Assembly (NCBI GenBank): GCA_964624905.1
Contig: CAZUYK010000011.1
Span: 1 to 38,627 of the forward strand
From: CAZRVH01 sp964624905
Lineage (GTDB): Bacteria; Patescibacteriota; Gracilibacteria; Peribacterales; Peribacteraceae
Length of the DNA: 38,627 nucleotides
Reading direction: 5' to 3'
This document shows, one piece after another, positions 31,182 through 38,625 of the stretch (position 1 is the stretch's first letter; each line of letters opens with the position of its first letter). A program made the position numbers and the translations under genes. The notes under the pieces were generated by a model. The model did no database searches, was not told the origin of the DNA, and saw only the letters and a list, made by a program, of their open reading frames with translations.

Positions 31182-32060
31182 ATGTTCTCCCTCAACCGCG
31201 TTTCGCTCATCGGATACCAGACCCAGCCCGTGCAGGTTCGCCAGACTCCCGGAGGCACCAGCGTCACCGACCTCAACCTCGTCGTGCCGTCGTCCTTCAC
31301 GTCGGGAAGCGGGGAGCAGTTGCAGGGAAAGAGTTTCCACACGGTTACCTTGTGGGGCGCTCTCGCAGACGTGGCCGGACAGTTCGTGCGCCCGGGTGCC
31401 CACATCTACATCGGGGGACGCCTGCAGACGGATTCCTGGGAAGATCAGGAGAGCGGCGAAAAGCGCAGCAAAACCAAGATCGTTGCTAACGAAATGATCC
31501 TCCTGGACCCCAAGAGCGGCCAAATGGAGATCAGTTCGTCTGCCAAGCAGATCCTGGGCGCCTGCAACCGCGCCGACGTCATCGGCAACGTGACCAAGGA
31601 TCCCGAAATGCGCACGACGACGAGCGGGCAGAAGGTGCTGACGGTCGGAGTCGCCACGAATGAGCGTTGGAAGGATAAGGCGACGGGCGAAATGAAGGAA
31701 AAATCGGAGTTCCACAACGTCGTCGTATGGGGAACGCTTGCCGAGGAAGTGGCGCAGCACGTAAAGAAGGGCATGCGCCTGTTCGTGTCGGGCCGTGTGC
31801 AGACGAGGAGCTGGGAAACGCAGGCTGGAGCCAAGCGCTACACGACCGAGATCATCGCGGAGAACGTGTCTGTCCTGGGAGTGAAGAGCTCCATCGCTTC
31901 GGAGTCCGTGCAGAACGATATGGCGGGAGGTTCATCCTTCAGCCAGGCCCCCAAGAAGGAATCGACAGGATCCTTCGGCGAGGACAATGTCCCTGCGCTC
32001 GCTTCCATCCCGGACATCAACTACAAGCCGGAGATCTCCGTCGAGGACCTCCCGTTTTGA
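31182..32060 (+). CDS. ssb: Single-stranded DNA-binding protein with two OB folds
   Basis: The 292-aa product contains two SSB-type OB folds in tandem: residues 3-109 (NRVSLIGYQTQPVQVRQTPG, FHTVTLWGALADVAGQFVRP, GAHIYIGGRLQTDSW) and 127-233 (CNRADVIGNVTKDPEMRTT, FHNVVVWGTLAEEVAQHVKK, GMRLFVSGRVQTRSW). A flexible linker and the acidic tip SVEDLPF (286-292), which recruits partner proteins, follow. Most bacterial SSBs have one OB fold and act as tetramers; this layout, known from Deinococcus/Thermus, implies a dimer. The start at 31182 fits the family (MFSLNRV); upstream codons in the same frame look non-coding. There is no Shine-Dalgarno site, and the expected leader is about 70 nt. It is followed directly by copy B of the repeated RNA element. 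Confidence 0.95.
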   Translation: MFSLNRVSLIGYQTQPVQVRQTPGGTSVTDLNLVVPSSFTSGSGEQLQGKSFHTVTLWGALADVAGQFVRPGAHIYIGGRLQTDSWEDQESGEKRSKTKIVANEMILLDPKSGQMEISSSAKQILGACNRADVIGNVTKDPEMRTTTSGQKVLTVGVATNERWKDKATGEMKEKSEFHNVVVWGTLAEEVAQHVKKGMRLFVSGRVQTRSWETQAGAKRYTTEIIAENVSVLGVKSSIASESVQNDMAGGSSFSQAPKKESTGSFGEDNVPALASIPDINYKPEISVEDLPF

Positions 32061-32061
32061 G

Positions 32062-32160
32062 CATGAAAGACACCCCTCCGGGGTTTCTTTCATGAGCTAT
32101 CTTCCTGGCAAGGAGTGTCTCCACTTCGCGCAGAGCGCTCGTTCGACACAGATTATTTCA
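32062..32160 (+). ncRNA. Repeated structured RNA element, copy B (after ssb)
   Basis: The hairpin at 32062-32094 has the same geometry as copy A: CATGAAAGA/TCTTTCATG (9 bp), one C·T mismatch, a 5-bp apical stem (ACCCC/GGGGT) and a TCC triloop, 33 nt in all. The downstream part keeps GTGTC (32115-32119) pairing with GACAC (32145-32149) around GCGC-AGA-GCGC (32128-32138), followed by a T-rich tail. Compared with copy A, two apical A-U pairs are replaced by C-G pairs and one C-G pair of the second stem by U-A. It begins 2 nt after the ssb stop, so it is the 3' end of the ssb mRNA or a processed RNA. Confidence 0.7.
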
Positions 32161-32208
32161 TTGATTCAGTGAAGCGGGATTCCCTTTCTGGCCGGAGGGG
32201 GATTTCGC

Positions 32209-32214
32209 TATGCT
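32209..32214 (+). promoter_or_regulatory. -10 box before the small gene downstream of ssb
   Basis: TATGCT lies 6 nt before the GTG at 32221, matching the leaderless pattern of the window. It is the main support for that start codon. Confidence 0.5.
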
Positions 32215-32220
32215 GACGGC

Positions 32221-32508
32221 GTGGTCAACAAGATCGAGGACAGCAGGGAGTCGCCCACCGTCGCTTACGTGTATAGCGAAGGCGGCAACGCCATCGTCGT
32301 TTCGTATACGGACTCGACTGCCGAAGCAGCCAGGCGCCTTATTGCCGATGGCAGGGTAGGCGGACAGGATCTTTCTGCCGAGGAGCAGGGCAAGCTTGCG
32401 TCCATGGTCCAGAATCTCTCACACCTTCCGGATTATCGGCACTTGCAAATACGGATGCCCGACCCCAGGCTTTGTAAAAACAGGCCTTTCATGCATCGAG
32501 GGCATTAG
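32221..32508 (+). CDS. Small hypothetical protein (95 aa)
   Basis: Not recognised. The N-terminal half has a plausible beta-strand pattern (VAYVYSEGGNAIVVSYTD) followed by a helix (STAEAARRLIADGRV) and a second helical segment (SAEEQGKLASMVQNLSHL); the last 20 residues are basic and irregular. No signal peptide or membrane segment is visible. The GTG start is supported by a TATGCT box 6 nt upstream. Its stop overlaps the convergent murB stop by 3 nt (32505-32508). Short length and lack of a known motif keep confidence modest, but codon pattern and promoter argue for a real gene. Confidence 0.5.
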   Translation: MVNKIEDSRESPTVAYVYSEGGNAIVVSYTDSTAEAARRLIADGRVGGQDLSAEEQGKLASMVQNLSHLPDYRHLQIRMPDPRLCKNRPFMHRGH

Positions 32509-33383
32509 AAAGCGAGCGATCCATCCGGTTCCACGAAGCGCATTTCCACTTCCAGGTGGACCGGCACTTTTTTGCGGATTTCTTCCACCATTTTCTTTGC
32601 GTCCTCGTACGTCGCCTTGCCCTTGTTGAGCAGGAAGTTCGCGTGCTTCTCGGCCACTTCCACGTCTCCCACTTTGAACCCGCGCAGGCCCGCGGCATCC
32701 ACGAGCTTCCATGCGGGTGTGTCGCCGACGGTCTTGAAGCAACTGCCGGCGGTTTTCAGATGCGGCTGCGTCTCGATGCGCTTCTGCAGCAATCTCTGCA
32801 CCTCCGCCTCCACTTCCGCCTGGGGCCTACTCGGTACGTTGAGTGTCATGCTCCAGATCACCGGAGGGATCGCCGCGCCTTTCGATAGATCCTTGAACAG
32901 GCTCTCGCGGTAGCGCAGTTTGCATTCTTCCCTGGAGAGCGTCTTCCATTCCCCGTCGAAATAGACCGTCACATCCAGTATGTACGTATCCAGCCAAATG
33001 CCGCCCGCACCCTGTCCCGCGTTGCCAAAGAGGGCGCCGCCCATGGTGCCCGGGATGCCTGTGAGCGCGGAGAGATCCAGGTTTTGCTTTGCTAATTCAT
33101 TGATGAGCATCGCGAGGTTTTTGCCACTCGCGACCGTCACGATGTTGCCTTTCACCTCCACCGTCGCGGGCTTTACGCGGAAGACCAGCGCCTCTACCAC
33201 GCTGTCGGTGAAGACGGTATTGGCCCCGCTTCCGAGCGGGATGAGAGGGACGTTTTTCTCCTGTGCGAAGCGGACGATCTCCTCCACGTCTTCTTTCGTT
33301 TCAGGTTCCGCGTAATACCTGGCCTGGCCGCCGATGCGCATGGTCGTTTTGCCGCCGACGTTCACGAGTTCCTGGATTTGCAT
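32505..33383 (-). CDS. murB: UDP-N-acetylenolpyruvoylglucosamine reductase
   Basis: The 292-aa product reduces UDP-GlcNAc-enolpyruvate to UDP-MurNAc with NADPH, in the cytoplasmic stage of peptidoglycan synthesis. FAD-binding features are visible (TMRIGGQARYY, PLGSGANTVFTD, GIPGTMGGALFGNAGQGAGG), as are the YRESLFKD segment, the catalytic serine motif AGSCFK and the C-terminal acid in VHLEVEMRF. It is short, as in the type II (Gram-positive-like) MurB. The start at 33383 follows a TATACT box by 8 nt; the longer frame to 33425 crosses this box. It lies downstream of the gltX group but appears to have its own transcript. Confidence 0.96.
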   Translation of the reverse strand: MQIQELVNVGGKTTMRIGGQARYYAEPETKEDVEEIVRFAQEKNVPLIPLGSGANTVFTDSVVEALVFRVKPATVEVKGNIVTVASGKNLAMLINELAKQNLDLSALTGIPGTMGGALFGNAGQGAGGIWLDTYILDVTVYFDGEWKTLSREECKLRYRESLFKDLSKGAAIPPVIWSMTLNVPSRPQAEVEAEVQRLLQKRIETQPHLKTAGSCFKTVGDTPAWKLVDAAGLRGFKVGDVEVAEKHANFLLNKGKATYEDAKKMVEEIRKKVPVHLEVEMRFVEPDGSLAF

Positions 33384-33391
33384 ATGGAAAA

Positions 33392-33397
33392 AGTATA
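33392..33397 (-). promoter_or_regulatory. -10 box for leaderless murB mRNA
   Basis: On the minus strand TATACT ends 8 nt before the murB ATG; the nucleotides between are T/C-rich and hold no Shine-Dalgarno site. Confidence 0.65.
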
Positions 33398-33431
33398 GCG
33401 CAACAAGGCCTCTGTCTATCGGCAAAACGGC

Positions 33432-33893
33432 TTATTTTCCTAGGAACGACGCCACATTCTCAATCGTTTCCGTGAGCTTCTCGCCGCGGGGCATGCGGCG
33501 CGCTTTCATCAAAATTCCCACGAGTGCCGCCAGTACGATGATGCCGCCGCCAATGAGTGCCAGCTCGCGGACGTTGAGGCGGATATCGACGAACAGGAGT
33601 CCCAGCTGGATGAGCGCGAAAATCGCGATGCCCGCTACCATCCCAAGTCCGAGCGTGACCATGATCAAATTGCCACGGTTCTCCTGGCTGTCTTGCGGCG
33701 CGGAGGCGAGGTGCGTAAGGAGTTCGCTGTTCACGATCACCGGTTCCTTGCCCCAGTCCTTGAAGAGCTTCAGCACTTTGCGCTGCAGCACGAGCGTCAC
33801 GAATGCCTGGAAGGGGACGACGGTCTTCCCTTCGATGACGGCCTTGCCCGTATCAGCCTTGAATTGTACTTCGAGTTCTGAGGAGTCGTTCAT
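33432..33893 (-). CDS. Hypothetical membrane protein (153 aa)
   Basis: Not recognised. Residues 1-70 are soluble (a short beta-like start, VQFKADTGKAVIEGKTVV, then helices), followed by two transmembrane segments (about 76-100, LIMVTLGLGMVAGIAIFALI and on, and 112-130, LALIGGGIIVLAALVGILM) and a basic tail. The soluble part would face the cytoplasm by the positive-inside rule. Its ATG overlaps the stop of the upstream 67-aa gene by 4 nt (ATGA), and a TACACT box lies 7 nt upstream, so both coupling and a separate leaderless transcript are possible. Confidence 0.7.
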   Translation of the reverse strand: MNDSSELEVQFKADTGKAVIEGKTVVPFQAFVTLVLQRKVLKLFKDWGKEPVIVNSELLTHLASAPQDSQENRGNLIMVTLGLGMVAGIAIFALIQLGLLFVDIRLNVRELALIGGGIIVLAALVGILMKARRMPRGEKLTETIENVASFLGK

Positions 33894-34093
33894 GGCTTGG
33901 AGTGTAGCACGGCACCCGCGGGTTTGTCTGCATTGTTGATGACCAGGCGTACCGCTCCCAAAATACCGCAGGTGATCGTCATCAGGATCATCACTTCCTT
34001 CAGTCGAAACTGCCCCGGCTGTAACCCCTCGGCGTACTCATGGATGCGCGATGCTTCGATGCGGTTGGCGGGGATGCGGATGTCGGCGGACAT
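33890..34093 (-). CDS. Small hypothetical membrane protein (67 aa)
   Basis: Not recognised. It has a polar N-terminus (SADIRIPANRIEASRIHEYA) and one hydrophobic segment at about residues 35-51 (MILMTITCGILGAVRLV), so a single-span membrane protein is likely. It begins 7 nt after the gltX stop and overlaps the next gene by 4 nt, so it belongs to the gltX transcript. No Shine-Dalgarno sequence is visible in the 7-nt gap, which suggests translation by re-initiation after gltX. Confidence 0.6.
   Translation of the reverse strand: MSADIRIPANRIEASRIHEYAEGLQPGQFRLKEVMILMTITCGILGAVRLVINNADKPAGAVLHSKP
33901..33906 (-). promoter_or_regulatory. -10 box before the 153-aa membrane protein gene
   Basis: On the minus strand TACACT ends 7 nt before the ATG at 33893, inside the end of the upstream 67-aa gene. 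Confidence 0.45.
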
Positions 34094-34100
34094 GATCTTG

Positions 34101-35558
34101 TTATTGGACGGCCTTCAACCTCTTCATCGTTTCCTTCTTTCCCAGTACTTCCGCCACTTCCACGGCGCCCGGCGAATACTCGCGTCCGGTGAGGAGCGCG
34201 CGCAGCGGCCAGAGGAGCTGGCCCAATTTGAAACCGTTGGATTCCAGGCTCGCCTTCACGTCGTTCAGGATCCTTTCTCCCGCCCATTCTTCCGCGGGGA
34301 TCGCTTCCAAAAGGTCCTCGAGCGTCGTGAGGATCGTCGGCAGGTCTTCCATCGTTACCTTCTGCTTCGCGCTCGCCATCAATTCCTTGGATACGTCCGG
34401 CGTCTCGTAGAAGAACCCGATCATGTTCGGCGCCTCATGGAAGAACGTGATGCGCTCGTGGATGAGCGCGGCTTTCTTTACGAAGTCCTTGTCCGCGTTC
34501 GCGGCCGGCACCTTCTCCGCCACGATCGGCAGGATACGCGCTGCAAATTCCTCTACCGGGATTTTCCTGATCCATTGCCCTTGCAGCCAGTCCAGCTTGT
34601 TCGCGTCGAACACGGCGCCCGCCTTCTGCACGCGCTCCAGCGAGAACGCTTCCTTCAGTTCCTCGAGCGAGAACATTTCCTGCGTCGTGCCGGGGTTCCA
34701 CCCGAGCAACGCGATGAAGTTCACGATCACTTCCGGCAGGTATCCCTTCTCCACGAACTCGTGCACCGACACGGCGCCTTGGCGCTTGCTCAGCTTCGTC
34801 TTGTCCTCGTTCAGGATGAGCGGCAGGTGCGCGTAGCGCGGTTTTTCCCAGCCGAACCAATCGAAGAGCAGGATGTGCTTGGGGAGGCTGCTCAACCATT
34901 CCTCGCCGCGGATGACGATGCCGATGTCCATGAAGTGGTCGTCGATGACGTGCGCAAGGTGGTACGTCGGGAAGCCGTCGCCCTTCAGCAGTACCTGGTC
35001 GTCGATGGTGTGCCCCTTGAATTCCACCTTTCCGCGGATGTCATCGGTGAAGCTGATCGTCTCGTTGTGCGGCACTTTCATGCGGAATACGTGCTTCTCG
35101 CCCGCGTCGATGCGCGCGGCGGCTTCCTCTTTCGTCAGCTTGCAGCAGAGGCGGTCGTACATCGGCGCCTGCTTCTTCGCCTGCTGGTCGTTGCGCATCT
35201 TCTCCAAGCGTTCCGGCGTGCAGAAGCACGGATACGCGTTGCCCTGTTCGATGAGCGTATCGAGGTGTTTCCTGTACAACTCCAGGCGTTCGCTTTGGAA
35301 GTACGGGCCTTTGTCGCCGCGTTGCACAACCTTGCCGTGTTCCATCACCACCCCTTCATCCGGCGCAATACCGGCCCATTCCAATCCGTTGAGGTGCGCC
35401 TCTACCGAGCCTTTCACCTCGCGCGCCTGGTCCGTGTCTTCGATGCGCAGCAGGAACTTTCCGTCCGTCTGCTTCGCGACGAGCCATGCGTACAGCGCGG
35501 TTCGCAAACCACCGATGTGGAACATGCCGGTGGGGGACGGGGCGAAACGGGTGCGCAT
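34101..35558 (-). CDS. gltX: Glutamyl-tRNA synthetase
   Basis: The 485-aa product charges tRNA with glutamate. Class I signatures are clear: RFAPSPTGMFHIGG (HIGH-type motif at 14-17), LLRIEDTDQAR, the zinc/tRNA-binding insertion with CFCTPE, LKGDGFPTYHLAHVIDDH, RGEEWLSSLPKH and KLSKR (255-259). The start at 35558 (MRTRFAPSP) fits the family better than one four codons upstream, and a TATGCT box 7 nt before it overlaps that upstream ATG. A terminator further upstream (35587-35612) separates it from the cyclophilin gene. It leads a small operon with the 67-aa and 153-aa membrane protein genes. Together with non-discriminating AspRS, it would fit a GatCAB-dependent system; that is inference. Confidence 0.96.
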   Translation of the reverse strand: MRTRFAPSPTGMFHIGGLRTALYAWLVAKQTDGKFLLRIEDTDQAREVKGSVEAHLNGLEWAGIAPDEGVVMEHGKVVQRGDKGPYFQSERLELYRKHLDTLIEQGNAYPCFCTPERLEKMRNDQQAKKQAPMYDRLCCKLTKEEAAARIDAGEKHVFRMKVPHNETISFTDDIRGKVEFKGHTIDDQVLLKGDGFPTYHLAHVIDDHFMDIGIVIRGEEWLSSLPKHILLFDWFGWEKPRYAHLPLILNEDKTKLSKRQGAVSVHEFVEKGYLPEVIVNFIALLGWNPGTTQEMFSLEELKEAFSLERVQKAGAVFDANKLDWLQGQWIRKIPVEEFAARILPIVAEKVPAANADKDFVKKAALIHERITFFHEAPNMIGFFYETPDVSKELMASAKQKVTMEDLPTILTTLEDLLEAIPAEEWAGERILNDVKASLESNGFKLGQLLWPLRALLTGREYSPGAVEVAEVLGKKETMKRLKAVQ

Positions 35559-35565
35559 GGCGGGC

Positions 35566-35571
35566 AGCATA
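35566..35571 (-). promoter_or_regulatory. -10 box for leaderless gltX mRNA
   Basis: On the minus strand TATGCT ends 7 nt before the ATG at 35558. It lies just past the terminator of the preceding transcript, so an independent promoter is expected here. Confidence 0.65.
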
Positions 35572-35586
35572 GCAAGGTTTCAGCAT

Positions 35587-35612
35587 AAAAAAAGCGCGGA
35601 AACCGCGCTTTT
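35587..35612 (-). terminator. Terminator after the cyclophilin gene
   Basis: A perfect 10-bp stem (AAAAGCGCGG/CCGCGCTTTT, AAA loop) is followed on the minus strand by a run of seven T residues. It lies 22 nt past the cyclophilin stop and ends the murG-cyclophilin transcript. Confidence 0.92.
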
Positions 35613-35633
35613 GAAGTCAAAGGGAGAGGATCC

Positions 35634-36293
35634 TTATTTCACTTCAACGGTATACGTAACCGGCGTGGTGGGCATATCGCGTGCGTCGCGCTGTACCTTG
35701 GAGATGGCATCGACGACGTCCATGCCCTTGGTCACGTGCCCGAAGATCGTGTGGCGTCCCTGGAGCCAGTCGGTCGCGATGACCGTGATGAAGAACTGGC
35801 TTCCGTTCGTGTCCGGTCCGCGGTTCGCCATGGCGATCACACCGCGTTCCATCTTCAGGTCGTTCGGTTCGTCTTCGAAGCTCTCGCCGTAGATGCTCTC
35901 GCCCCCGGTGCCGTTGCCGTCCGGATCGCCGCCCTGGATCATGAAGTCGGGGATCACGCGGTGGAACTTGAGTCCGTCGTAGTAGCCGCGCTTCGCGAGC
36001 GTGATGAAGTTCGTCACCGTCTTCGGCGCGGCGTCGGCGTCGAGCTCGAGGGTGATGTCACCTTTCGTGGTCTTGATGAGCACCGTGTGCTTGCCGGAAA
36101 GGGTGCCTTCGGAGGAAGTCTGCGCTGCGGTCATAGAAGATGCGGAGGAGTCGGCCATGGCGTCCGTCGAAGCGGAGGAGCCGTACATCATCGTTGCGGA
36201 TGACGTGGCGTAGGAATCAGTTTGGGGAGTCGTTTGCGGGGTGCATCCGACGAGGATCACCAACGCGAACAGGGGGATGAGGAATTTCCACAT
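35634..36293 (-). CDS. Lipoprotein peptidyl-prolyl cis-trans isomerase (cyclophilin type)
   Basis: The 219-aa product has a lipoprotein signal (FALVILVGC, Cys17), a serine/alanine/threonine-rich linker to about residue 68, and a cyclophilin domain. Typical segments are YYDGLKFHRVIPDFMIQGGD, GTGGESIYGESFEDE, RGVIAMANRGPDTNGSQFFI and LQGRHTIFGHVTKGMDVVD; the catalytic arginine is in FHRV. It would help proteins exported across the membrane to fold by isomerising proline bonds. It begins 15 nt after the murG stop, so the two share a transcript ending at the hairpin at 35587-35612. No Shine-Dalgarno sequence is visible before the ATG. Confidence 0.95.
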   Translation of the reverse strand: MWKFLIPLFALVILVGCTPQTTPQTDSYATSSATMMYGSSASTDAMADSSASSMTAAQTSSEGTLSGKHTVLIKTTKGDITLELDADAAPKTVTNFITLAKRGYYDGLKFHRVIPDFMIQGGDPDGNGTGGESIYGESFEDEPNDLKMERGVIAMANRGPDTNGSQFFITVIATDWLQGRHTIFGHVTKGMDVVDAISKVQRDARDMPTTPVTYTVEVK

Positions 36294-36308
36294 AGGGTTG
36301 CGGAAACG

Positions 36309-37388
36309 TTAGGGAAGGTTTTTCCCTTTCGCAACACATTCCGCAATAATTTTTGCTATGCGTACAGCGGCTTCGGGATGGTGCATTGCGGAGATCTTTT
36401 TGCGCATCTGGCTGCGAAGCCCATCATCCGCGAGTATTCGGGAAATCTCGGAAATCAGTTTTTTGCCGATCTCCTCCTGTAACACGAGGACGCATCCGCC
36501 GTTATCCCTTGCCACAATCGCATTTTTGTACTGATGATCATGCGCGAGACCACGGATGGGTACAAGGATGGTGGGGACGGAGTTCGCCGCCAGTTCGCCG
36601 ATGCTTCCCGCGCCCGCGCGACTCACCGCGAGATCCGTGATCGCATACAAATGGTGCAATTCGCCCGACGACATTTCCGATGACCAGTATCCCGCGCGAC
36701 TGATCGTCTTTTGCTTGCCTGTACCAGTGAGATGAATGACGTCAGAGATTTTCAGAAGCGCATCGAGATTCTTCCAGACCGTTTCATTGATCGATTGCGC
36801 CCCTTGGCTGCCGCCCATGACCAACACGATCGGGCGGTTGCCGCCGAGTCCGGTCAGACGCAATCCTTCCTCCCTGCTTCCGTGCGTCATTTGCTCGCGC
36901 ACCGGATTGCCCGTGTGTACGTACCGCGCATCCGGGAATCCTGTGCACACCGTCGTCGCCAAGCGCGTCACGATCCGGTTCGCGTTCCCCATCACGGCGT
37001 CGGACTCGTGCAACACGACGGGGATTCCCTTCATGCGCGCGATGATGCATGCGGGAACGCTCAAGGCGCCTCCTTTGCTAAACACGACGTCGGGGTTCCA
37101 ATTGCGGATGCTGCGCGCGGCGGTCCGGTAGTTTTTCCGACGGGACGGGATGAATGACGCACCGAGACGGGGGTAGGGAACGGAGTCGTACGTGATTCCT
37201 TCGCGCTCCAAAAAATCGTGGTCGAGTTGTTTCTCGGAGGACAAGAAACGGATCTCCGCTCCTGGTTCTTTCTTCAGCATCGCCTGGCGCACGGCGAGCA
37301 GCGGTACGGTGTGACCGCCCGATCCTCCGCCGACGAAGAGGTATTTGCGGGGCGTGGGGCGTGGGGGGGTGGGCGTGGGTTCGGCCAT
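36309..37388 (-). CDS. murG: Undecaprenyldiphospho-muramoylpentapeptide beta-N-acetylglucosaminyltransferase
   Basis: The 359-aa product adds GlcNAc to lipid I to make lipid II on the inner face of the membrane. Family motifs are clear: the N-terminal GGGSGGHTVPLLAVRQAM loop, VLHESDAVMGNANRIV, the VMGGSQGAQSINETV nucleotide-sugar loop, and SRAGAGSIGELAANSVPTIL with GLAHDHQYKNA. It starts with a short proline/threonine-rich extension (MAEPTPTPPRPTPRK). TATACT lies 8 nt before the ATG, so it has its own likely leaderless transcript although ftsW lies just upstream. It is co-transcribed with the cyclophilin gene. Confidence 0.96.
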   Translation of the reverse strand: MAEPTPTPPRPTPRKYLFVGGGSGGHTVPLLAVRQAMLKKEPGAEIRFLSSEKQLDHDFLEREGITYDSVPYPRLGASFIPSRRKNYRTAARSIRNWNPDVVFSKGGALSVPACIIARMKGIPVVLHESDAVMGNANRIVTRLATTVCTGFPDARYVHTGNPVREQMTHGSREEGLRLTGLGGNRPIVLVMGGSQGAQSINETVWKNLDALLKISDVIHLTGTGKQKTISRAGYWSSEMSSGELHHLYAITDLAVSRAGAGSIGELAANSVPTILVPIRGLAHDHQYKNAIVARDNGGCVLVLQEEIGKKLISEISRILADDGLRSQMRKKISAMHHPEAAVRIAKIIAECVAKGKNLP

Positions 37389-37396
37389 GTGAAAGC

Positions 37397-37402
37397 AGTA
37401 TA
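37397..37402 (-). promoter_or_regulatory. -10 box for leaderless murG mRNA
   Basis: On the minus strand TATACT ends 8 nt before the murG ATG, in the 52-nt gap to ftsW. Confidence 0.65.
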
Positions 37403-37440
37403 CAGAAAAATCCGACGCCCTACGCCCAAACCCCGTCCTT

Positions 37441-38625
37441 TTAGGCCGTCCTCAGGCGCATCGTTTTGTGACGCGGGCGACGCTCCGCCAATACGCCTTC
37501 CGTGGAATGCATCGAGATATTCAGGAGGATGCCGATGGCGCCGAGCATGGTGACCAGCGACGAACCGCCGTAGCTGATGAACGGCAGCGTGAGTCCCGTG
37601 AGAGGGAAGAGCGAGAGGTTGATGGCCATGTTAATGATGCTCTGGAACGCGATCCACGTCGTGATGCCCGATGCGACGAGGAAGCCGAAGCGGTCGGGGG
37701 CCTCGCGCGCGATCTTGTATCCGCGCACGATGAGCAGTCCGTACATCGTGAGGATGATGAGCATGCGGAAGAAACCAAGTTCCTCCGCCATGGCCGCGAA
37801 GATCATGTCGGCCTGCACTTCCGGAAGGTATCCGAATTTCTGAATCGACTTTCCGTACCCGACGCCGAAGAGTCCGCCGCTGCCGATGGCGATGAGTGCC
37901 TGCTTGATCTGGAAACCGATCGTCTCCGAGATGGCGGGATCGTCCGGCGACAGGAACGCCTTGAAGCGGTTCTGCACGTATTCCTTGCTGAGGATAACCG
38001 GCAATCCCACGACAGCCGCGAGCGCGCCTCCCGCGAAGAGGTGGAGGATGTTTCCTCCCGCGATGAAGAACATCACCGACGCGATGGCGGAGAGGACGAG
38101 GAACGACCCGAGGTCCGGCTGGATGGCGACGAGGAACGTGGAGAGGATGAGCAGGATGACGAACGGGAGGAATCCTTCCTTGAAGGTTCCGATCAGCTGC
38201 TCGCGCTTCTGCAGCCACACAGCGAGGTAGAACACGAGCGTGATTTTCAAAAACTCCGACGGCTGCACCGACCATCCCCCGAGCACGAGCCAGCTTTGCG
38301 CCGTTCCGTAATCGTTTTGGAACCAAGGAAGGAAGACGAGGATGAGCATGCCGATAGTCACGAGGAACAACGTGCGTGCATACCGCTCCCACAGACGGTA
38401 GGGGATCATCATCGTGACGAACATCGCGCAGAACCCGGCGCAGACGTGTAGCGCGCTGCGCCAGAGGAAGAGGCTGTTGCTGGGAACGTCGAGCAATCCC
38501 TGGGCCACCAGTTTCTGCGTCAGCTGGTAACTCTTGAAAACGCTCACCGAGGCGATCATTGCGAGGCCGAAGAGCGTCAGTCCGATAACAACGCCTAAAA
38601 GGAGGAGGTCGACTCGGCGGAACAT
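37441..38625 (-). CDS. ftsW: Peptidoglycan glycosyltransferase FtsW (SEDS family)
   Basis: The 394-aa product is a SEDS polymerase of cell division with about ten membrane segments. Typical segments are QNDYGTAQSWLVLGGWSVQPSEFLKITLVFYLA, split here as QNDYGTAQSWLVLGG then VQPSEFLKI, QPDLGSFLVL, LSPDDPAISETIGFQIKQAL, GFGYGKS-like GVGYGKSIQKFGYLPE, DMIFAAMAEELGF and LPFISYGGSSLV. FtsW joins lipid II into glycan strands with a partner penicillin-binding protein; RodA is the alternative, but position before murG favours FtsW. The ATG lies only 2 nt from the window edge, so the true start could lie further upstream and the promoter cannot be seen. Confidence 0.92.
   Translation of the reverse strand: MFRRVDLLLLGVVIGLTLFGLAMIASVSVFKSYQLTQKLVAQGLLDVPSNSLFLWRSALHVCAGFCAMFVTMMIPYRLWERYARTLFLVTIGMLILVFLPWFQNDYGTAQSWLVLGGWSVQPSEFLKITLVFYLAVWLQKREQLIGTFKEGFLPFVILLILSTFLVAIQPDLGSFLVLSAIASVMFFIAGGNILHLFAGGALAAVVGLPVILSKEYVQNRFKAFLSPDDPAISETIGFQIKQALIAIGSGGLFGVGYGKSIQKFGYLPEVQADMIFAAMAEELGFFRMLIILTMYGLLIVRGYKIAREAPDRFGFLVASGITTWIAFQSIINMAINLSLFPLTGLTLPFISYGGSSLVTMLGAIGILLNISMHSTEGVLAERRPRHKTMRLRTA

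Noticed and set aside
37468..38451. A 327-codon plus-strand frame opposite ftsW
   Set aside because: Highly charged shadow of a hydrophobic protein gene.
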